Shown piece after piece: positions 39,080 through 49,358 of a stretch of 64,000 nucleotides of DNA (the first letter of the stretch is position 1; each line of letters starts with the position of its first letter). The stretch covers positions 644,001-708,000 of the forward strand of contig NZ_LGUF01000007.1 in the NCBI RefSeq assembly GCF_001274725.1, in the 5' to 3' direction. The position numbers and the translations under genes were made by a program. The notes below the pieces were generated by a model. The model saw nothing but the letters and a program-made list of their open reading frames with translations. It was not told the origin of the DNA and searched no databases. This DNA comes from Sporosarcina globispora (GTDB taxonomy: Bacteria; Bacillota; Bacilli; Bacillales; Cytobacillaceae).

Positions 39080-40252
39080 TTAGATCGCCAGCTGTCTGGT
39101 TTCAGCTTTCCCTTCCAATCTTCGATAAACAAAAGCAAGCAGCGCTGCTGGTATAGTGCAAACCACCATCCCGATAAACGCGTACCTTGGCTCCATTTCA
39201 TACAAATACCCGCCGAAAATCGTGAAGAGGGCTGTGCTCCAGCTAAGTGCGAGGGCAGAGTATACCCCTTGTGTAATTGGCACCTGTTCATGAGGAACAA
39301 ATTTGATCAGGTATTTCATGAAGGCGTAGTGTGCCATGGCAAATGAGAAAGCATGCAATGTTTGGGCGATGGTAAACATAATCACATGCGGAAAGGCAAA
39401 TACGAGTATCCAGCGTGCGGTTGAGCCCAGTGCAGCCAGGGCCAGCAATGAGCCTATCGAGAATTTGCGGAACGTCCGGTCGGCTATGAAAAAGAAGAGG
39501 ATTTCAGCAATCACGGCAATGTTAATAATCACGCCGATTAGATATTTGGGTGCCTGGATTTCCTGCAAATAAATATAGCCGTAGTTGTAATAGGAAGCAT
39601 GTGCTGCCTGCAGTAAAATGACAATGACGAGCACCAGTCCAAAGTGCCGGATGCTGAATAATTTCAATATAGCTCCTTTTGCATGGCCGGCTTTTGGCTT
39701 TTCAGATAAAACGTTCGGCATATCCATAAACCCGAGACACAGAAATATGATCATGCCGAGCAGCAGTGCCCAGAATATGGCTTCGTCCCCAAGCGCCCCA
39801 GTAAAGAAAGTCAGGATCATGCCGGATACGACGAACCCGATTGATCCCCAGGAGCGGCTTTTTCCGTAATCTCTTAATTGTTTACTCTGTACAAGAATGC
39901 CGGCTGCACTATCCAGTGCAGGCATCAGCGCAGGATAAAAGAAATTCAAAATTAACGTTACCACTAGCAGGCTCATAAAGGAGTTTGCAGGGATATAGCA
40001 TAGAATGGCGATAAATGTACCGATGGACATTCCGTTCAGCAGGGTTTTGCTGCTGAATTTTCCTGACAAGTAAGGAAAAGCAAATAGTGTGGAAAGTCCC
40101 CGTATAGCCAAGCCTAAGCTCATGATCAAACTCGCTTGTGAAACTGTCATTCCTTTTATATGGATCATCCACCCTGTCCAATAGGGCAGAAAAACTCCCC
40201 AAGTCATGAAGAAACTGAAAAACTGCCGGCTCATCCAGCTTTGTGTATTCAT
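39080..40252 (-). CDS. MFS transporter, PPP/HcaT-like
   Basis: 390 residues from ATG 40252 (MNTQSWMSRQFFSFFMTWGVFLPYW), seven bases after GGAGGG; an earlier ATG at 40276 is unlikely. About 12 hydrophobic helices. The WGSIGFVVSG block after a short basic loop (RDYGKSRSWGS) is typical of the phenylpropionate/nucleoside-type MFS_1-like branch. Substrate unknown. Divergent from a YeiL-like regulator across a perfect palindrome. Confidence 0.87.
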   Translation of the reverse strand: MNTQSWMSRQFFSFFMTWGVFLPYWTGWMIHIKGMTVSQASLIMSLGLAIRGLSTLFAFPYLSGKFSSKTLLNGMSIGTFIAILCYIPANSFMSLLVVTLILNFFYPALMPALDSAAGILVQSKQLRDYGKSRSWGSIGFVVSGMILTFFTGALGDEAIFWALLLGMIIFLCLGFMDMPNVLSEKPKAGHAKGAILKLFSIRHFGLVLVIVILLQAAHASYYNYGYIYLQEIQAPKYLIGVIINIAVIAEILFFFIADRTFRKFSIGSLLALAALGSTARWILVFAFPHVIMFTIAQTLHAFSFAMAHYAFMKYLIKFVPHEQVPITQGVYSALALSWSTALFTIFGGYLYEMEPRYAFIGMVVCTIPAALLAFVYRRLEGKAETRQLAI

Positions 40253-40299
40253 TAAAAATCCCTCCGATATTTGCATGATATCAGGAAGATTCGTACAAT

Positions 40300-40319
40300 A
40301 ATATGAGATATCTCATATT
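40300..40319. promoter_or_regulatory. 20-bp perfect palindrome, candidate operator
   Basis: AATATGAGATATCTCATATT lies between the divergent MFS and Crp/Fnr-family genes, 12 bases before the latter's start. It is likely an operator for that regulator. Confidence 0.65.
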
Positions 40320-40331
40320 TTGGGGTGAATG

Positions 40332-41009
40332 ATGGAAATTTATAAACAGGAAAAAAGGCAGCATTACCTGGAGGAACACTCCATTTCGCATTTATTTTCT
40401 TTTCCGATTGAGGAGTTTATGGAAGTCCGTGAATACAAGCGGGATGAATGGATTATTCGAGAAGGTATGAGGCCGGATTATTTGTATTATGTCATCGAGG
40501 GGAAAGCCAAAATTTACGTAACGTATCAAAATGGGAAGGTTTCTTTGATTAATTTCATTAATGCCCATGATTATATTGGGGAAATGGAACTTTTAAATGA
40601 AGTGTATTATACAAAGGGGGTCCAAACCTCCACGAAGATAATCTGTTTTGCGATTCCTTTACATCACTATCGCACAAGGTTGCTCGAAGATACGACCTTT
40701 CTCCGAGAGCTCACCAAGTTTTTAAGTATGAAAGCAACAAAAATGGCTGAAAAGTATTCCCAGAGTCTTTCCTTCCCGCTTGAAAACCGGCTGGCGGATT
40801 TCATCCTGCAAACCGCTGATGGGGAGATCTATAAGGAAAAACATGTAACGGTATGTGACTTTTTAGGAGTGTCCTATCGGCATTTTTTGCATGTTCTTGT
40901 GCAGTTTTGCGATAAAGGTTACTTGCTGAAGGAAGGGCGCCATTACTGCATTCGGCAGTCAGACGCACTGCACAGGCTTGCTGACGTGCTGAAGAATGAG
41001 TCATTTTAA
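40332..41009 (+). CDS. Crp/Fnr-family regulator, YeiL-like
   Basis: 225 residues (ATG 40332, or 40329 one codon earlier; GGGGTG RBS). Cyclic-nucleotide-binding-type beta-roll (about 20-125, PDYLYYVIEGKAKIYV, IGEMELLNE), dimer helix and C-terminal winged helix (about 165-220). Similar to E. coli YeiL. No clear Fe-S cysteine set is visible. It probably controls the divergent MFS gene through the palindrome at 40300. Confidence 0.85.
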   Translation: MEIYKQEKRQHYLEEHSISHLFSFPIEEFMEVREYKRDEWIIREGMRPDYLYYVIEGKAKIYVTYQNGKVSLINFINAHDYIGEMELLNEVYYTKGVQTSTKIICFAIPLHHYRTRLLEDTTFLRELTKFLSMKATKMAEKYSQSLSFPLENRLADFILQTADGEIYKEKHVTVCDFLGVSYRHFLHVLVQFCDKGYLLKEGRHYCIRQSDALHRLADVLKNESF

Positions 41010-41029
41010 AAGGAACAATACTATAAGGT

Positions 41030-41990
41030 TTCTCATTCGGACAGGAGAAGTGGAAATCCGAGAGATGTGGTTCGAATCTAGCACTCAAGCGGACAGAAGA
41101 AGCAGGAATTCAAGAGTGCAGTCCGAATCCGGTGCTCATTCGGACAGGAGAAGCAGGAATTCAAGAAAAGCAGTCCGAATCCGGCGCTCATTCGGACAGG
41201 AGAGGCAGAAAACCGAGAGAGCTAGTCCGAATCCAGTGCTCATTCGGACAGAAGAAGCAGGAATGAGTAGTAGTCCGAATCCGGTGCTCATTCGGACAGG
41301 AGAAGCAGAAAACCGAGAGAGCTAGTCCGAATCCGGTGCTCATTCGGACAGAAGAAGCAGGAATTCATAGAGTAGTAGTCCGAATCCGGCGTCCATTCGG
41401 ACAGGAGAAGCGGAAATTCAAGAGAAGTAGTCCGAATCCGGTGCTCATTCGGACAGGAGAAGCGGAAAACCGAGAGAGCTAGTCCGAATCCGGCGCTCAT
41501 TGGGACAGGAGAGGCAGGAATTCATAGAGAAGTAGTCCGAATCCGGGGTCCATTCGGACAGGAGAAGCGGAAATTCAAGAGAAGTAGTCCGAACCCGGCG
41601 TCCATTCGGACAGGAGAGGCAGAAAACCGAGAGAGCTAGTCCGAATCCGGTGCCCATTCGGACAGGAGAAGCAGGGATTCAAGAGAAGTAGTCCGAATCT
41701 AGCACTCATTCGGACAGGAGAGGCAGAAAACCGAGAGAGCTAGTCCGAATCCAGTGCTCATTCGGACAGAAGAAGCAGGAATTCATAGAGTAGTAGTCCG
41801 AATCCGGCGCTCATTCGGACAGGAGAAGCAGAAAACCGAGAGAGCTAGTCCGAATCCGGTGCTCATTCGGACAGAAGAAGCAGGAATTCATAGAGTAGTA
41901 GTCCGAATCCGGCGTCCATTCGGACAGGAGAAGCGGAAATTCAAGAGAAGTAGTCCGAACCCAGTGCTCGTTCGGACAAAAGAAGCAGAA
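41030..41990 (+). repeat. Tandem array A of the 52-bp TTCGGAC repeat (about 19 units)
   Basis: Each unit carries TTCGGACAGGAGAAGC, a variable middle (AAAACCGAGAGAG or GAATTCATAGAG type) and AGTCCGAATCCGG, at a 52-base period. TTCGGAC and GTCCGAA are inverse copies, so every unit can fold, and so can each unit junction. The two middle types alternate for much of the array. There are no unique spacers and no stable reading frame. It starts about 20 bases after the YeiL-like gene and ends before convergent guaD. Confidence 0.93.
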
Positions 41991-42018
41991 AACCAGTCTA
42001 AACCTTTTACTCATTCCC

Positions 42019-43386
42019 TCAAGACCGCGAGTGAACCTTTTCCCCTTGTACCCAGACTTCCCGAATATGCTCCGGCCGGACAAGATGCATGATTTTCTGG
42101 AATACATCATCTAACGCTTCATTATCCGTAAAGATGGGCAGGCTTGCTCCCGGTACTTTCGTATCGACGATTTGAACGTCCCATGCATAGTTTTCCTGGA
42201 TTCGTCCAATAGGCAGGCTTAGGCTTTCCCCGCCGCCGGCTGTAGCCAGGTAAAAGGCTTCATGAATGGATATCCGGGAATCCGGTACACCGCGCTCCTC
42301 GGCAGGAAGAGCCGGATTTACCCCGTCCTCAAGCATTCTTGATGAGACAACAGCCTGCTTAGCATTATCATAAAGACTTGGAGTCGCGCCAGCTGAAATA
42401 TCCGTTCCTAATCCAATATCGATTCCCTTAGCCATAAAACGCTTGATCGGAATCACGCTATTGGCGAAGTAGGCATTGGAAAGCGGGCAATGGCTGATTG
42501 CTGTTCCTGTCCTGGCAAAGAGCTCTGCATCATGGTCATCTAGGAAATTGCAATGAGCCATAACGGATTTTTCACCTAATAATCCGAAATCATGCAAGGC
42601 AGCTGCATCATGTTTATCGAAACGGTTTTGTACATAGCTATAGGCCCAGTCACTTTCGCTGCAGTGGGATTGTACATGTGTATCATACTTAGCAGCCAGT
42701 TCGCCCAAGCCCTTAAGTGCTTCGTCCGAACAGCTTGGAATAAAGCGAGGTGTAACGACAGGATACACGCCTTGTTTTACCGAATTGGCCAGCTCCTTCA
42801 CGGCTAAAATAAACTCCTCCGTATCGGCTAACGCCGTTTTCGTATCTGCATCCCGATAATAATGTGGATTTTGTTCAGGATCATCCATGACGACTTTTCC
42901 CACTAAGCCCCTCTGCCCTTTTTTCGCACAAATTTCTGCTAATAATAAACTTGCCTCTTTATGAACCGTTGCAAAGTAAAGGACCGTCGTTGTTCCGTTG
43001 GCGAGCAGTGTGCTCACGAGATCTTCATAGACTGTCTTGGCAAAAACTAGATCTGCATATTTGGACTCTAATGGGAATGTGTAAGTGTGAAGCCAGTCAT
43101 AGAGCGGGATATCCAAAGCTGTCCCTGATTGAGCCCATTGCGGCGCATGGACATGCAAGTCCACAAAACCAGGAAGAAAATATTGCCCATCTTCTAAGTG
43201 GTGAAAGTTTTCCTGTCCCTTATAGGCAGACAGCAGGGATTGGTAATCCTCATGCTCTGGCCCTGCCATTTTTTCAATCATTCCATTCGAATTTACAAAA
43301 ATTAAGTAGTCTTTTAAAACATTTATTTTCTTAGGAGAATGACTGGAAAAAGCGGTCCCATGAAAAATATACGTATATTTACTCAT
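42019..43386 (-). CDS. guaD: Guanine deaminase (amidohydrolase type)
   Basis: 455 residues from ATG 43386, following AGGAAGGTG. Amidohydrolase metal ligands HVH (PGFVDLHVHAPQ), His in QSHCSES, His in AHCNFL, and Asp in GLGTDISAGA are all present, as is the guanine-recognition PRFIPSCS segment. It deaminates guanine to xanthine and ammonia, feeding the xanthine permease/oxygenase group next door. An AACGTTCGTGTTTTA stretch (43399-43413) resembles the PurBox of purA. Confidence 0.93.
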   Translation of the reverse strand: MSKYTYIFHGTAFSSHSPKKINVLKDYLIFVNSNGMIEKMAGPEHEDYQSLLSAYKGQENFHHLEDGQYFLPGFVDLHVHAPQWAQSGTALDIPLYDWLHTYTFPLESKYADLVFAKTVYEDLVSTLLANGTTTVLYFATVHKEASLLLAEICAKKGQRGLVGKVVMDDPEQNPHYYRDADTKTALADTEEFILAVKELANSVKQGVYPVVTPRFIPSCSDEALKGLGELAAKYDTHVQSHCSESDWAYSYVQNRFDKHDAAALHDFGLLGEKSVMAHCNFLDDHDAELFARTGTAISHCPLSNAYFANSVIPIKRFMAKGIDIGLGTDISAGATPSLYDNAKQAVVSSRMLEDGVNPALPAEERGVPDSRISIHEAFYLATAGGGESLSLPIGRIQENYAWDVQIVDTKVPGASLPIFTDNEALDDVFQKIMHLVRPEHIREVWVQGEKVHSRS

Positions 43387-43481
43387 AAACACCTTCCTAA
43401 CGTTCGTGTTTTATGCTACAATAGTCATTGTAAAGGAAAGAAAAAGCACAGTCTATAAAAAAAACATTGTGAAAAATCTTG

Positions 43482-43511
43482 TTGTTATTTATAGAAAAAC
43501 TATTGTAAGAT
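43482..43511 (+). promoter_or_regulatory. Promoter of the riboswitch-pbuX transcript
   Basis: TTGTTA (43482-43487) and TAAGAT (43506-43511) at 18-base spacing, placing the transcript start just before the riboswitch. Confidence 0.55.
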
Positions 43512-43533
43512 AATTTTAATCAAAAATTAATAG

Positions 43534-43608
43534 TGTTTTTCATATAATCGTAGGGATATGGCCTACAAGTTTCTACCCGTTTACCGTAAATAAACCGACT
43601 ATGAAAAG
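43534..43608 (+). promoter_or_regulatory. Guanine-class purine riboswitch
   Basis: TTTTTCATATAATCGTAGGG, ATATGGCCTACAAGTTTCTACC, CGTTTACCGTAAATAAACCG, GACTATGAAAAG: all three helices and the J2/3 and loop sequences of the xpt-type aptamer are present. The discriminating base in GACTATG is C, hence guanine/hypoxanthine class and not adenine. P1 pairs TTTTTCATA with TATGAAAAG. Confidence 0.95.
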
Positions 43609-43650
43609 CAGGGACAGAATGGACGCAGACTCATTTGGGATTCTTCTGTT

Positions 43651-43732
43651 CTTTTCATACTTCGATTTTTTAAGCTCGAAGTACATGCTTTCTTACGTTT
43701 TGGGGGAGACCATGTACTTTGGGCTTTTTCTA
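43651..43732 (+). terminator. Riboswitch expression platform
   Basis: Terminator stem AAGCTCGAAGTACATG (43672-43687) with CATGTACTTTGGGCTT (43711-43726) then T run. Antiterminator alternatives are visible: CTTTTCATA (43651-43659) complements the P1 3' strand, and ACTTCGA (43659-43665) complements TCGAAGT (43676-43682). Ligand binding should favour termination before pbuX. Confidence 0.85.
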
Positions 43733-43790
43733 TTGGTCTGTTTAAGAAACCAAGATTATATGGATATCATAACACCAACAGGGGGTTCTT

Positions 43791-45146
43791 ATGATGGATG
43801 CAAGGGCTGAAAAACCAGAAACAAACATTAGTGAAGCAAAAAAAGAGGTTTCTGTTGGACAATCCATTTTTCTTGGATTGCAGCAAGTATTGGCGATGGA
43901 TCTGTTTATTCCGCCGATGATTTTAGCAGGATTACTGTCTTTTTCCGTTCCGGATAGTGCCCTGTTAATTCAGATGACCTTTATTGCCTGCGGTATTGCT
44001 ACAATCATTCAGGCAGGATTTGCCATGAAGCTTCCAGTCATGCAGGGGCCATCCTTTGTGCCGCTTAGCGCACTGGCTGCCATCGGAACAACGTCTGGCA
44101 TCGGGGCCATGATTGGCAGTTTGATCCCCGGAGCTTTGCTTGTTGCCTTACTGGGCTACCCAATGAAAGTCTTCAGCAAAGTCGTCAGGAAATTCATCCC
44201 TCCGATTGTGGCAGGGACGGTTATTGTAGTTGTTGGGCTTTCGTTAATGCCGAGTGCGATCAATTCCATCTACACGGCACCAGGCAATTTTGGGGAAAAT
44301 ATATTTGTTGCGGCTGTGACAGCGGCTGTGCTCATTTTCTGCATGTATATTGGCGAGAAGTCCAAATCGAAATTGAAATACATTAAAGTCGTATCGGTTA
44401 TTTTATCACTGGGGATTGGGTCGCTTGTTGCTTCATTCTTTGGCTTAGTCGATTTCTCATCACTGGGTAAGTCGGCGTGGTTCCAGATGCCAAGCCTGTT
44501 TGCCTTTGGAGCTCCTGAATTTGATCTGCATGCCATTCTGATTATGGCAGCCATCTATTTTATTGTCACAATTGAAACAACTGGCACGTGGTTTACGGTT
44601 AGTAAGGTGACAGGCGAAAATCTTGATGATAAACGTTTAAATGGCGGGGCATTTGGGGAAGGATTGGGCTGTTTCATCGGTTCATTCTTTGGGGGAACAC
44701 CGGTAACGGGCTACTCTTCCAATGCTGGCATCATTGCGATTACAGGAGTGAAAAGCCGCAAGCCGATTATCGCTGGCGGTGTGATCATGATCATTCTTGG
44801 CATGATGCCAAAGCTGATGAATTTGATTGCCTGCATTCCAGGGGTTGTCATTAATAGTGTGTTTGCCATTCTATGCGTAGTCATTATGATGAATGGGTTC
44901 AAAGTGATTAAAGAAGTAGCATTCACTGAACGGAATATGCTTGTGATCGGTGTGCCGATTATGCTTGCCTTGTTTGCGGTGTTAATGCCTGCTGATGTGT
45001 TAAAAGGGCTGCCTGATATTGCGACTTATTTTGTTTCATCAGGTACAGCCATCGGAGCAATTGCTGCGCTGGTTCTAAATCTGATTCTGCCGCAAAAGCT
45101 TGAAGACGGCGTAAAAACGAATGAAGTAACAGTACATGCAAATTAA
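43791..45146 (+). CDS. pbuX: Xanthine/uracil permease family transporter (NCS2), PbuX-like
   Basis: 451 residues, about 12-14 hydrophobic helices. QQVLAMDLFIPPMILAGLL, MQGPSFVPLSAL, ETTGTWFTVSKVTGE and GGTPVTGYSSNAGIIAITGVKSRKP are NCS2 family blocks of the xanthine/urate branch. A guanine riboswitch controls it, and guanine deaminase lies upstream on the other strand, so xanthine (or guanine/hypoxanthine) is the likely substrate. GGGGG is the RBS; ATG 43791 or 43794. Confidence 0.9.
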   Translation: MMDARAEKPETNISEAKKEVSVGQSIFLGLQQVLAMDLFIPPMILAGLLSFSVPDSALLIQMTFIACGIATIIQAGFAMKLPVMQGPSFVPLSALAAIGTTSGIGAMIGSLIPGALLVALLGYPMKVFSKVVRKFIPPIVAGTVIVVVGLSLMPSAINSIYTAPGNFGENIFVAAVTAAVLIFCMYIGEKSKSKLKYIKVVSVILSLGIGSLVASFFGLVDFSSLGKSAWFQMPSLFAFGAPEFDLHAILIMAAIYFIVTIETTGTWFTVSKVTGENLDDKRLNGGAFGEGLGCFIGSFFGGTPVTGYSSNAGIIAITGVKSRKPIIAGGVIMIILGMMPKLMNLIACIPGVVINSVFAILCVVIMMNGFKVIKEVAFTERNMLVIGVPIMLALFAVLMPADVLKGLPDIATYFVSSGTAIGAIAALVLNLILPQKLEDGVKTNEVTVHAN

Positions 45147-45169
45147 AAACGCAAAGGTGTGTGTCTATT

Positions 45170-46180
45170 ATGCAGCAAGATCGATTATGGAATGAATGGC
45201 ATCCAGTATGCAAAGCAGAAGAATTATTGGAGGATCCCAAACAGGTATTTGTCCTTGGGGAGCGGGTTGTCATTTTCCGCAATGATAAAGGGGTTCACGC
45301 ATTCAAGGATCTATGTATCCACCGCGGGGCAGCCCTTTCACTTGGAAAGGTGAAGAACGGAAATCTGGTTTGCGCTTATCATGCCTGGGAATATAATTGT
45401 GCAGGTGCCTGTGAGAAGATTCCTGCCCTGCCGAGCGGAAGAGCCATTCCAAAGAAAGCAAGGGCAACCGTTTACCATTGTGAGGAGTATCTTGGACTGA
45501 TCTGGGTTAACTTAGGCGATGATCCGGCTCCGCTTATTTCATTTCCTGAATATAGCATGGAAGGGTACCGGACAGCGATTTGCGGCCCTTATGAGGTAAA
45601 AGCAAATGCCCCAAGAATTATTGAAAATTTCCTGGATGTTTCGCATCTCATGTTTGTCCATGAAGGTCTGCTGGGAGATGAGGATCATGCAGAGGTAGTC
45701 GACTATAAAGTTGAATTTGCAGATAATCGCTTAATTACTAGTAAAATCCCTGTCTACCAGCCGAATCCTGACGGACGCTCCCAAGGCGGGTATGCTAACT
45801 ATGTGTACGAAATCCTCAACCCAACAACTGCCCGTTTTACCAAAACGACGGAAGGATCGGATGAGGAGCTAACGATTCTGCTTGCTGTCAATCAAGAGGA
45901 TCACGAGCAGGCCAAGGCATTTATGCTGTTAACCAGAAACTATGATTTGGATAAGCCGGATGAGCCTTTTATTGAATTCCAGGATACGATTTTCTATCAG
46001 GATTTAGATATCGTCCAAAGCCAAAAACCAGAGCTTCTGCCACTGGACTTACAGGCGGAGCTGCATCTGAAGTCAGACGCCCTTACGATTGCCTATCGCA
46101 AATGGTTAAATGAGCTGGGTGTGGAGAATGGTACAAATCCGATTCAAGATGAAGGCGGGAAAAAAGTTACAGTGAAATAA
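45170..46180 (+). CDS. Rieske non-haem iron oxygenase, HpxD-like candidate
   Basis: 336 residues from ATG 45170, 10 bases after AAAGGTG; a GTG at 45161 is too close. Rieske cluster ligands CIH and CAYH (about 46-68) and the 2-His-1-carboxylate site in ENFLDVSHLMFVHEG identify the alpha subunit. In Klebsiella, HpxDE, a Rieske oxygenase pair, oxidises hypoxanthine. Here the gene is co-transcribed with pbuX under a guanine riboswitch, so a purine substrate is likely. No reductase gene is adjacent. Confidence 0.88.
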   Translation: MQQDRLWNEWHPVCKAEELLEDPKQVFVLGERVVIFRNDKGVHAFKDLCIHRGAALSLGKVKNGNLVCAYHAWEYNCAGACEKIPALPSGRAIPKKARATVYHCEEYLGLIWVNLGDDPAPLISFPEYSMEGYRTAICGPYEVKANAPRIIENFLDVSHLMFVHEGLLGDEDHAEVVDYKVEFADNRLITSKIPVYQPNPDGRSQGGYANYVYEILNPTTARFTKTTEGSDEELTILLAVNQEDHEQAKAFMLLTRNYDLDKPDEPFIEFQDTIFYQDLDIVQSQKPELLPLDLQAELHLKSDALTIAYRKWLNELGVENGTNPIQDEGGKKVTVK

Positions 46181-46185
46181 TATGA

Positions 46186-46230
46186 GTGCCAGCCCTCTGC
46201 TATGCAAAAGCATACCGGGGGCTGGCACAT
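46186..46230 (+). terminator. Terminator after the Rieske gene
   Basis: GTGCCAGCCC pairs with GGGCTGGCAC around an inner TATGC/GCATA hairpin. Confidence 0.75.
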
Positions 46231-46271
46231 CTTATTCAATCTTGTATTTTATAAAAATTATGAGGAAAGAC

Positions 46272-46300
46272 TTGCACAAAATCAAAAGTATTGATATATT
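46272..46300 (+). promoter_or_regulatory. ldh promoter
   Basis: TTGCAC (46272-46277), 17 bases, TATATT (46295-46300). Three Rex-type boxes follow at once. Confidence 0.75.
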
Positions 46301-46304
46301 CTTA

Positions 46305-47391
<1,087 letters not shown>

Positions 47392-47426
47392 CGAGTTGAC
47401 ATCTTAGATCCAAAGGAGCAGATCGC

Positions 47427-48998
47427 ATGTTAGTAGAAACTTTCAATCCTTTTCATAACCTTGCTATTTCATCTCTTGTGGCTTCCATACCGATCCTGTT
47501 ATTTCTGATCTGCTTGACGGTATTAAAAATGAAGGGCATTCATGCAGCGTTATTAAACTTAGCTGTCACTTTCTTTATCGCACTTATCATCTTTCAATTG
47601 CCATTCGGGGAAGCGGCGGGAAGTGTTATTCAAGGTGCTGCAGCAGGAGTTTGGCCGATTGGCTGGATTATTGTCATGGCTGTATGGCTATATAAAATTT
47701 CAGTCGCATCAGGTAAGTTTGATATTTTGCGCGGAAGCATTGCTGGGATTTCCCAGGACCAGCGCATTCAATTTCTGCTGATTGGATTTTGTTTTAACGC
47801 CTTTCTCGAAGGCGCAGCCGGGTTTGGCGTACCGATTGCCATTTGTGCCGTGCTGTTAGTTTCACTGGGCTTCAGGCCTTTACAGGCAGCGATGCTCTGT
47901 CTTATTGCAAACGGAGCTTCAGGAGCCTTTGGTGCGATCGGCATACCTGTTGGCATTATCGATACGTTCGGAATTCAAGGAGTCACTTCCATGGATGTGT
48001 CGATGATGACTGCCCTGACACTGCCAATTATTAACTTTACCATTCCCTTTTTATTAATATGGCTCATTGACGGGTTTAAAGGAATTAAGGAAATATTCCC
48101 GGCTATCCTGATCACAGCTGGGGTGTATACCGTTACACAAGCAATCATTACTGTATTTGTAGGACCGGAGCTTGCTGATATTATTCCTTCATTATTAGCG
48201 ATGGGGATATTAGCTTTATTCCTGAAAAAGTGGAAACCTAAGAACATCTTTTTACTTAATGGGAAAGAGTGCAATTTTGAACAGCATTCATTAGGTGAAA
48301 TTGTTAAAGCATGGTCACCATTTTATCTATTGACCTTATTTATTTTAATTTGGAGTTTCCCTGCATTTAATGGTCTTTTCGCTGAAGGGGGCCTGCTTGA
48401 ATTCACGGTCATCAATTTCGGAATACCCGGGTCTTCTCTTGGAGTCAGCATCAGTTTAATTGGAGCAACAGGTACAGCGATCTTATTGGCTGGCTTAACG
48501 ACAATTGCAACGACAAAAGGCATCAGTATGGGTGAAGGCTTCAGCCTTTTCAAGAAGACTGTTTCAGAGTTCTGGATTCCGATTATCATGATTTGTGCCA
48601 TTATCGGTATTTCAAAGCTCATGACATACGGTGGAATGACCGTCACTTTAGGGGAAGCAGTTGCGACGACGGGAAACATATTTCCGCTGTTATCACCTGT
48701 TCTGGGCTGGATAGGGGTGTTCATGACAGGATCAGTTGTGAACAATAATACGTTATTTGCGCCAATCCAGGCGACTGCGGGTAATGTGATCGGAACCAAC
48801 TCCTCCTTATTGCTTTCTGCCAATACGGCTGGAGGCGTGATGGCAAAGCTGATCTCCCCTCAGTCAATCGCCATTGCCACAGCAGCTGTTGGCGAGACAG
48901 GAAAAGAAGCAGATTTAACGAAGATGACATTGAAATATAGTTTTGGACTGCTGATATTTGTAAGTGTTTGGACATTCCTATTGTCATTGTTCTTCTAG
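47427..48998 (+). CDS. lctP: L-lactate permease
   Basis: 523 residues, about 12-14 membrane helices, LctP/LldP family (FNAFLEGAAGFGVPIAI and GSVVNNNTLFAPIQATAG blocks). Exports or imports L-lactate with protons. Follows ldh under Rex control, as in B. subtilis ldh-lctP. RBS AAAGGAG. Confidence 0.95.
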   Translation: MLVETFNPFHNLAISSLVASIPILLFLICLTVLKMKGIHAALLNLAVTFFIALIIFQLPFGEAAGSVIQGAAAGVWPIGWIIVMAVWLYKISVASGKFDILRGSIAGISQDQRIQFLLIGFCFNAFLEGAAGFGVPIAICAVLLVSLGFRPLQAAMLCLIANGASGAFGAIGIPVGIIDTFGIQGVTSMDVSMMTALTLPIINFTIPFLLIWLIDGFKGIKEIFPAILITAGVYTVTQAIITVFVGPELADIIPSLLAMGILALFLKKWKPKNIFLLNGKECNFEQHSLGEIVKAWSPFYLLTLFILIWSFPAFNGLFAEGGLLEFTVINFGIPGSSLGVSISLIGATGTAILLAGLTTIATTKGISMGEGFSLFKKTVSEFWIPIIMICAIIGISKLMTYGGMTVTLGEAVATTGNIFPLLSPVLGWIGVFMTGSVVNNNTLFAPIQATAGNVIGTNSSLLLSANTAGGVMAKLISPQSIAIATAAVGETGKEADLTKMTLKYSFGLLIFVSVWTFLLSLFF

Positions 48999-49185
48999 GG
49001 GAGTCATTTCTTTCATAGAATTTCCAGGCGGGGATAGACCTTAATAGCAAGACCTTGAGGGCAGGGGAGCAATCAAATTGCTATTTAAGAATTTTATGTT
49101 AAGGATCTATCTGCTGGATATACAGACTAAACAGCGGCTGAGAAGGAAAACGGTACACAATGTTTTCATAAGACCGGATTATAAG

Positions 49186-49226
49186 AGGAGAAGGAAAGCA
49201 TCTAATGTTGATTCCTTCTCCTTTTT
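49186..49226 (+). terminator. Terminator after lctP
   Basis: AGGAGAAGGAA pairs with TTCCTTCTCCT then TTTT, about 190 bases after lctP; the bases between hold no gene. Confidence 0.85.
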
Positions 49227-49309
49227 GTTTGCGAACTATAAGCAATAAACATGATGATTATTCTATACGTATTAATAATTTTGAAGCAGAGTTCGATTTG
49301 CAGATGAGA

Positions 49310-49346
49310 AAAAGCCATGAACGCTTGAATTTCATTCATGGCTTTT
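49310..49346. terminator. Terminator of the protease gene
   Basis: AAAAGCCATGAA and TTCATTCATGGCTTTT form a stem 13 bases beyond the minus-strand protease stop; symmetric A/T tails. Confidence 0.82.
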
Positions 49347-49358
49347 AACTTTGGTTGT

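Noticed and set aside
41288..42110. Several 70-110 residue open frames with repeated FRFSCPNEHRIRT-like peptides on both strands of array A
   Set aside because: They are translations of the 52-base repeat. The period is not a multiple of three, there is no RBS, and frames arise on both strands.
43399..43413. PurR operator for guaD
   Set aside because: It shares GTTCGTGTTTTA with the purA PurBox, but only one box is seen and PurR needs a pair; noted in the guaD entry only.
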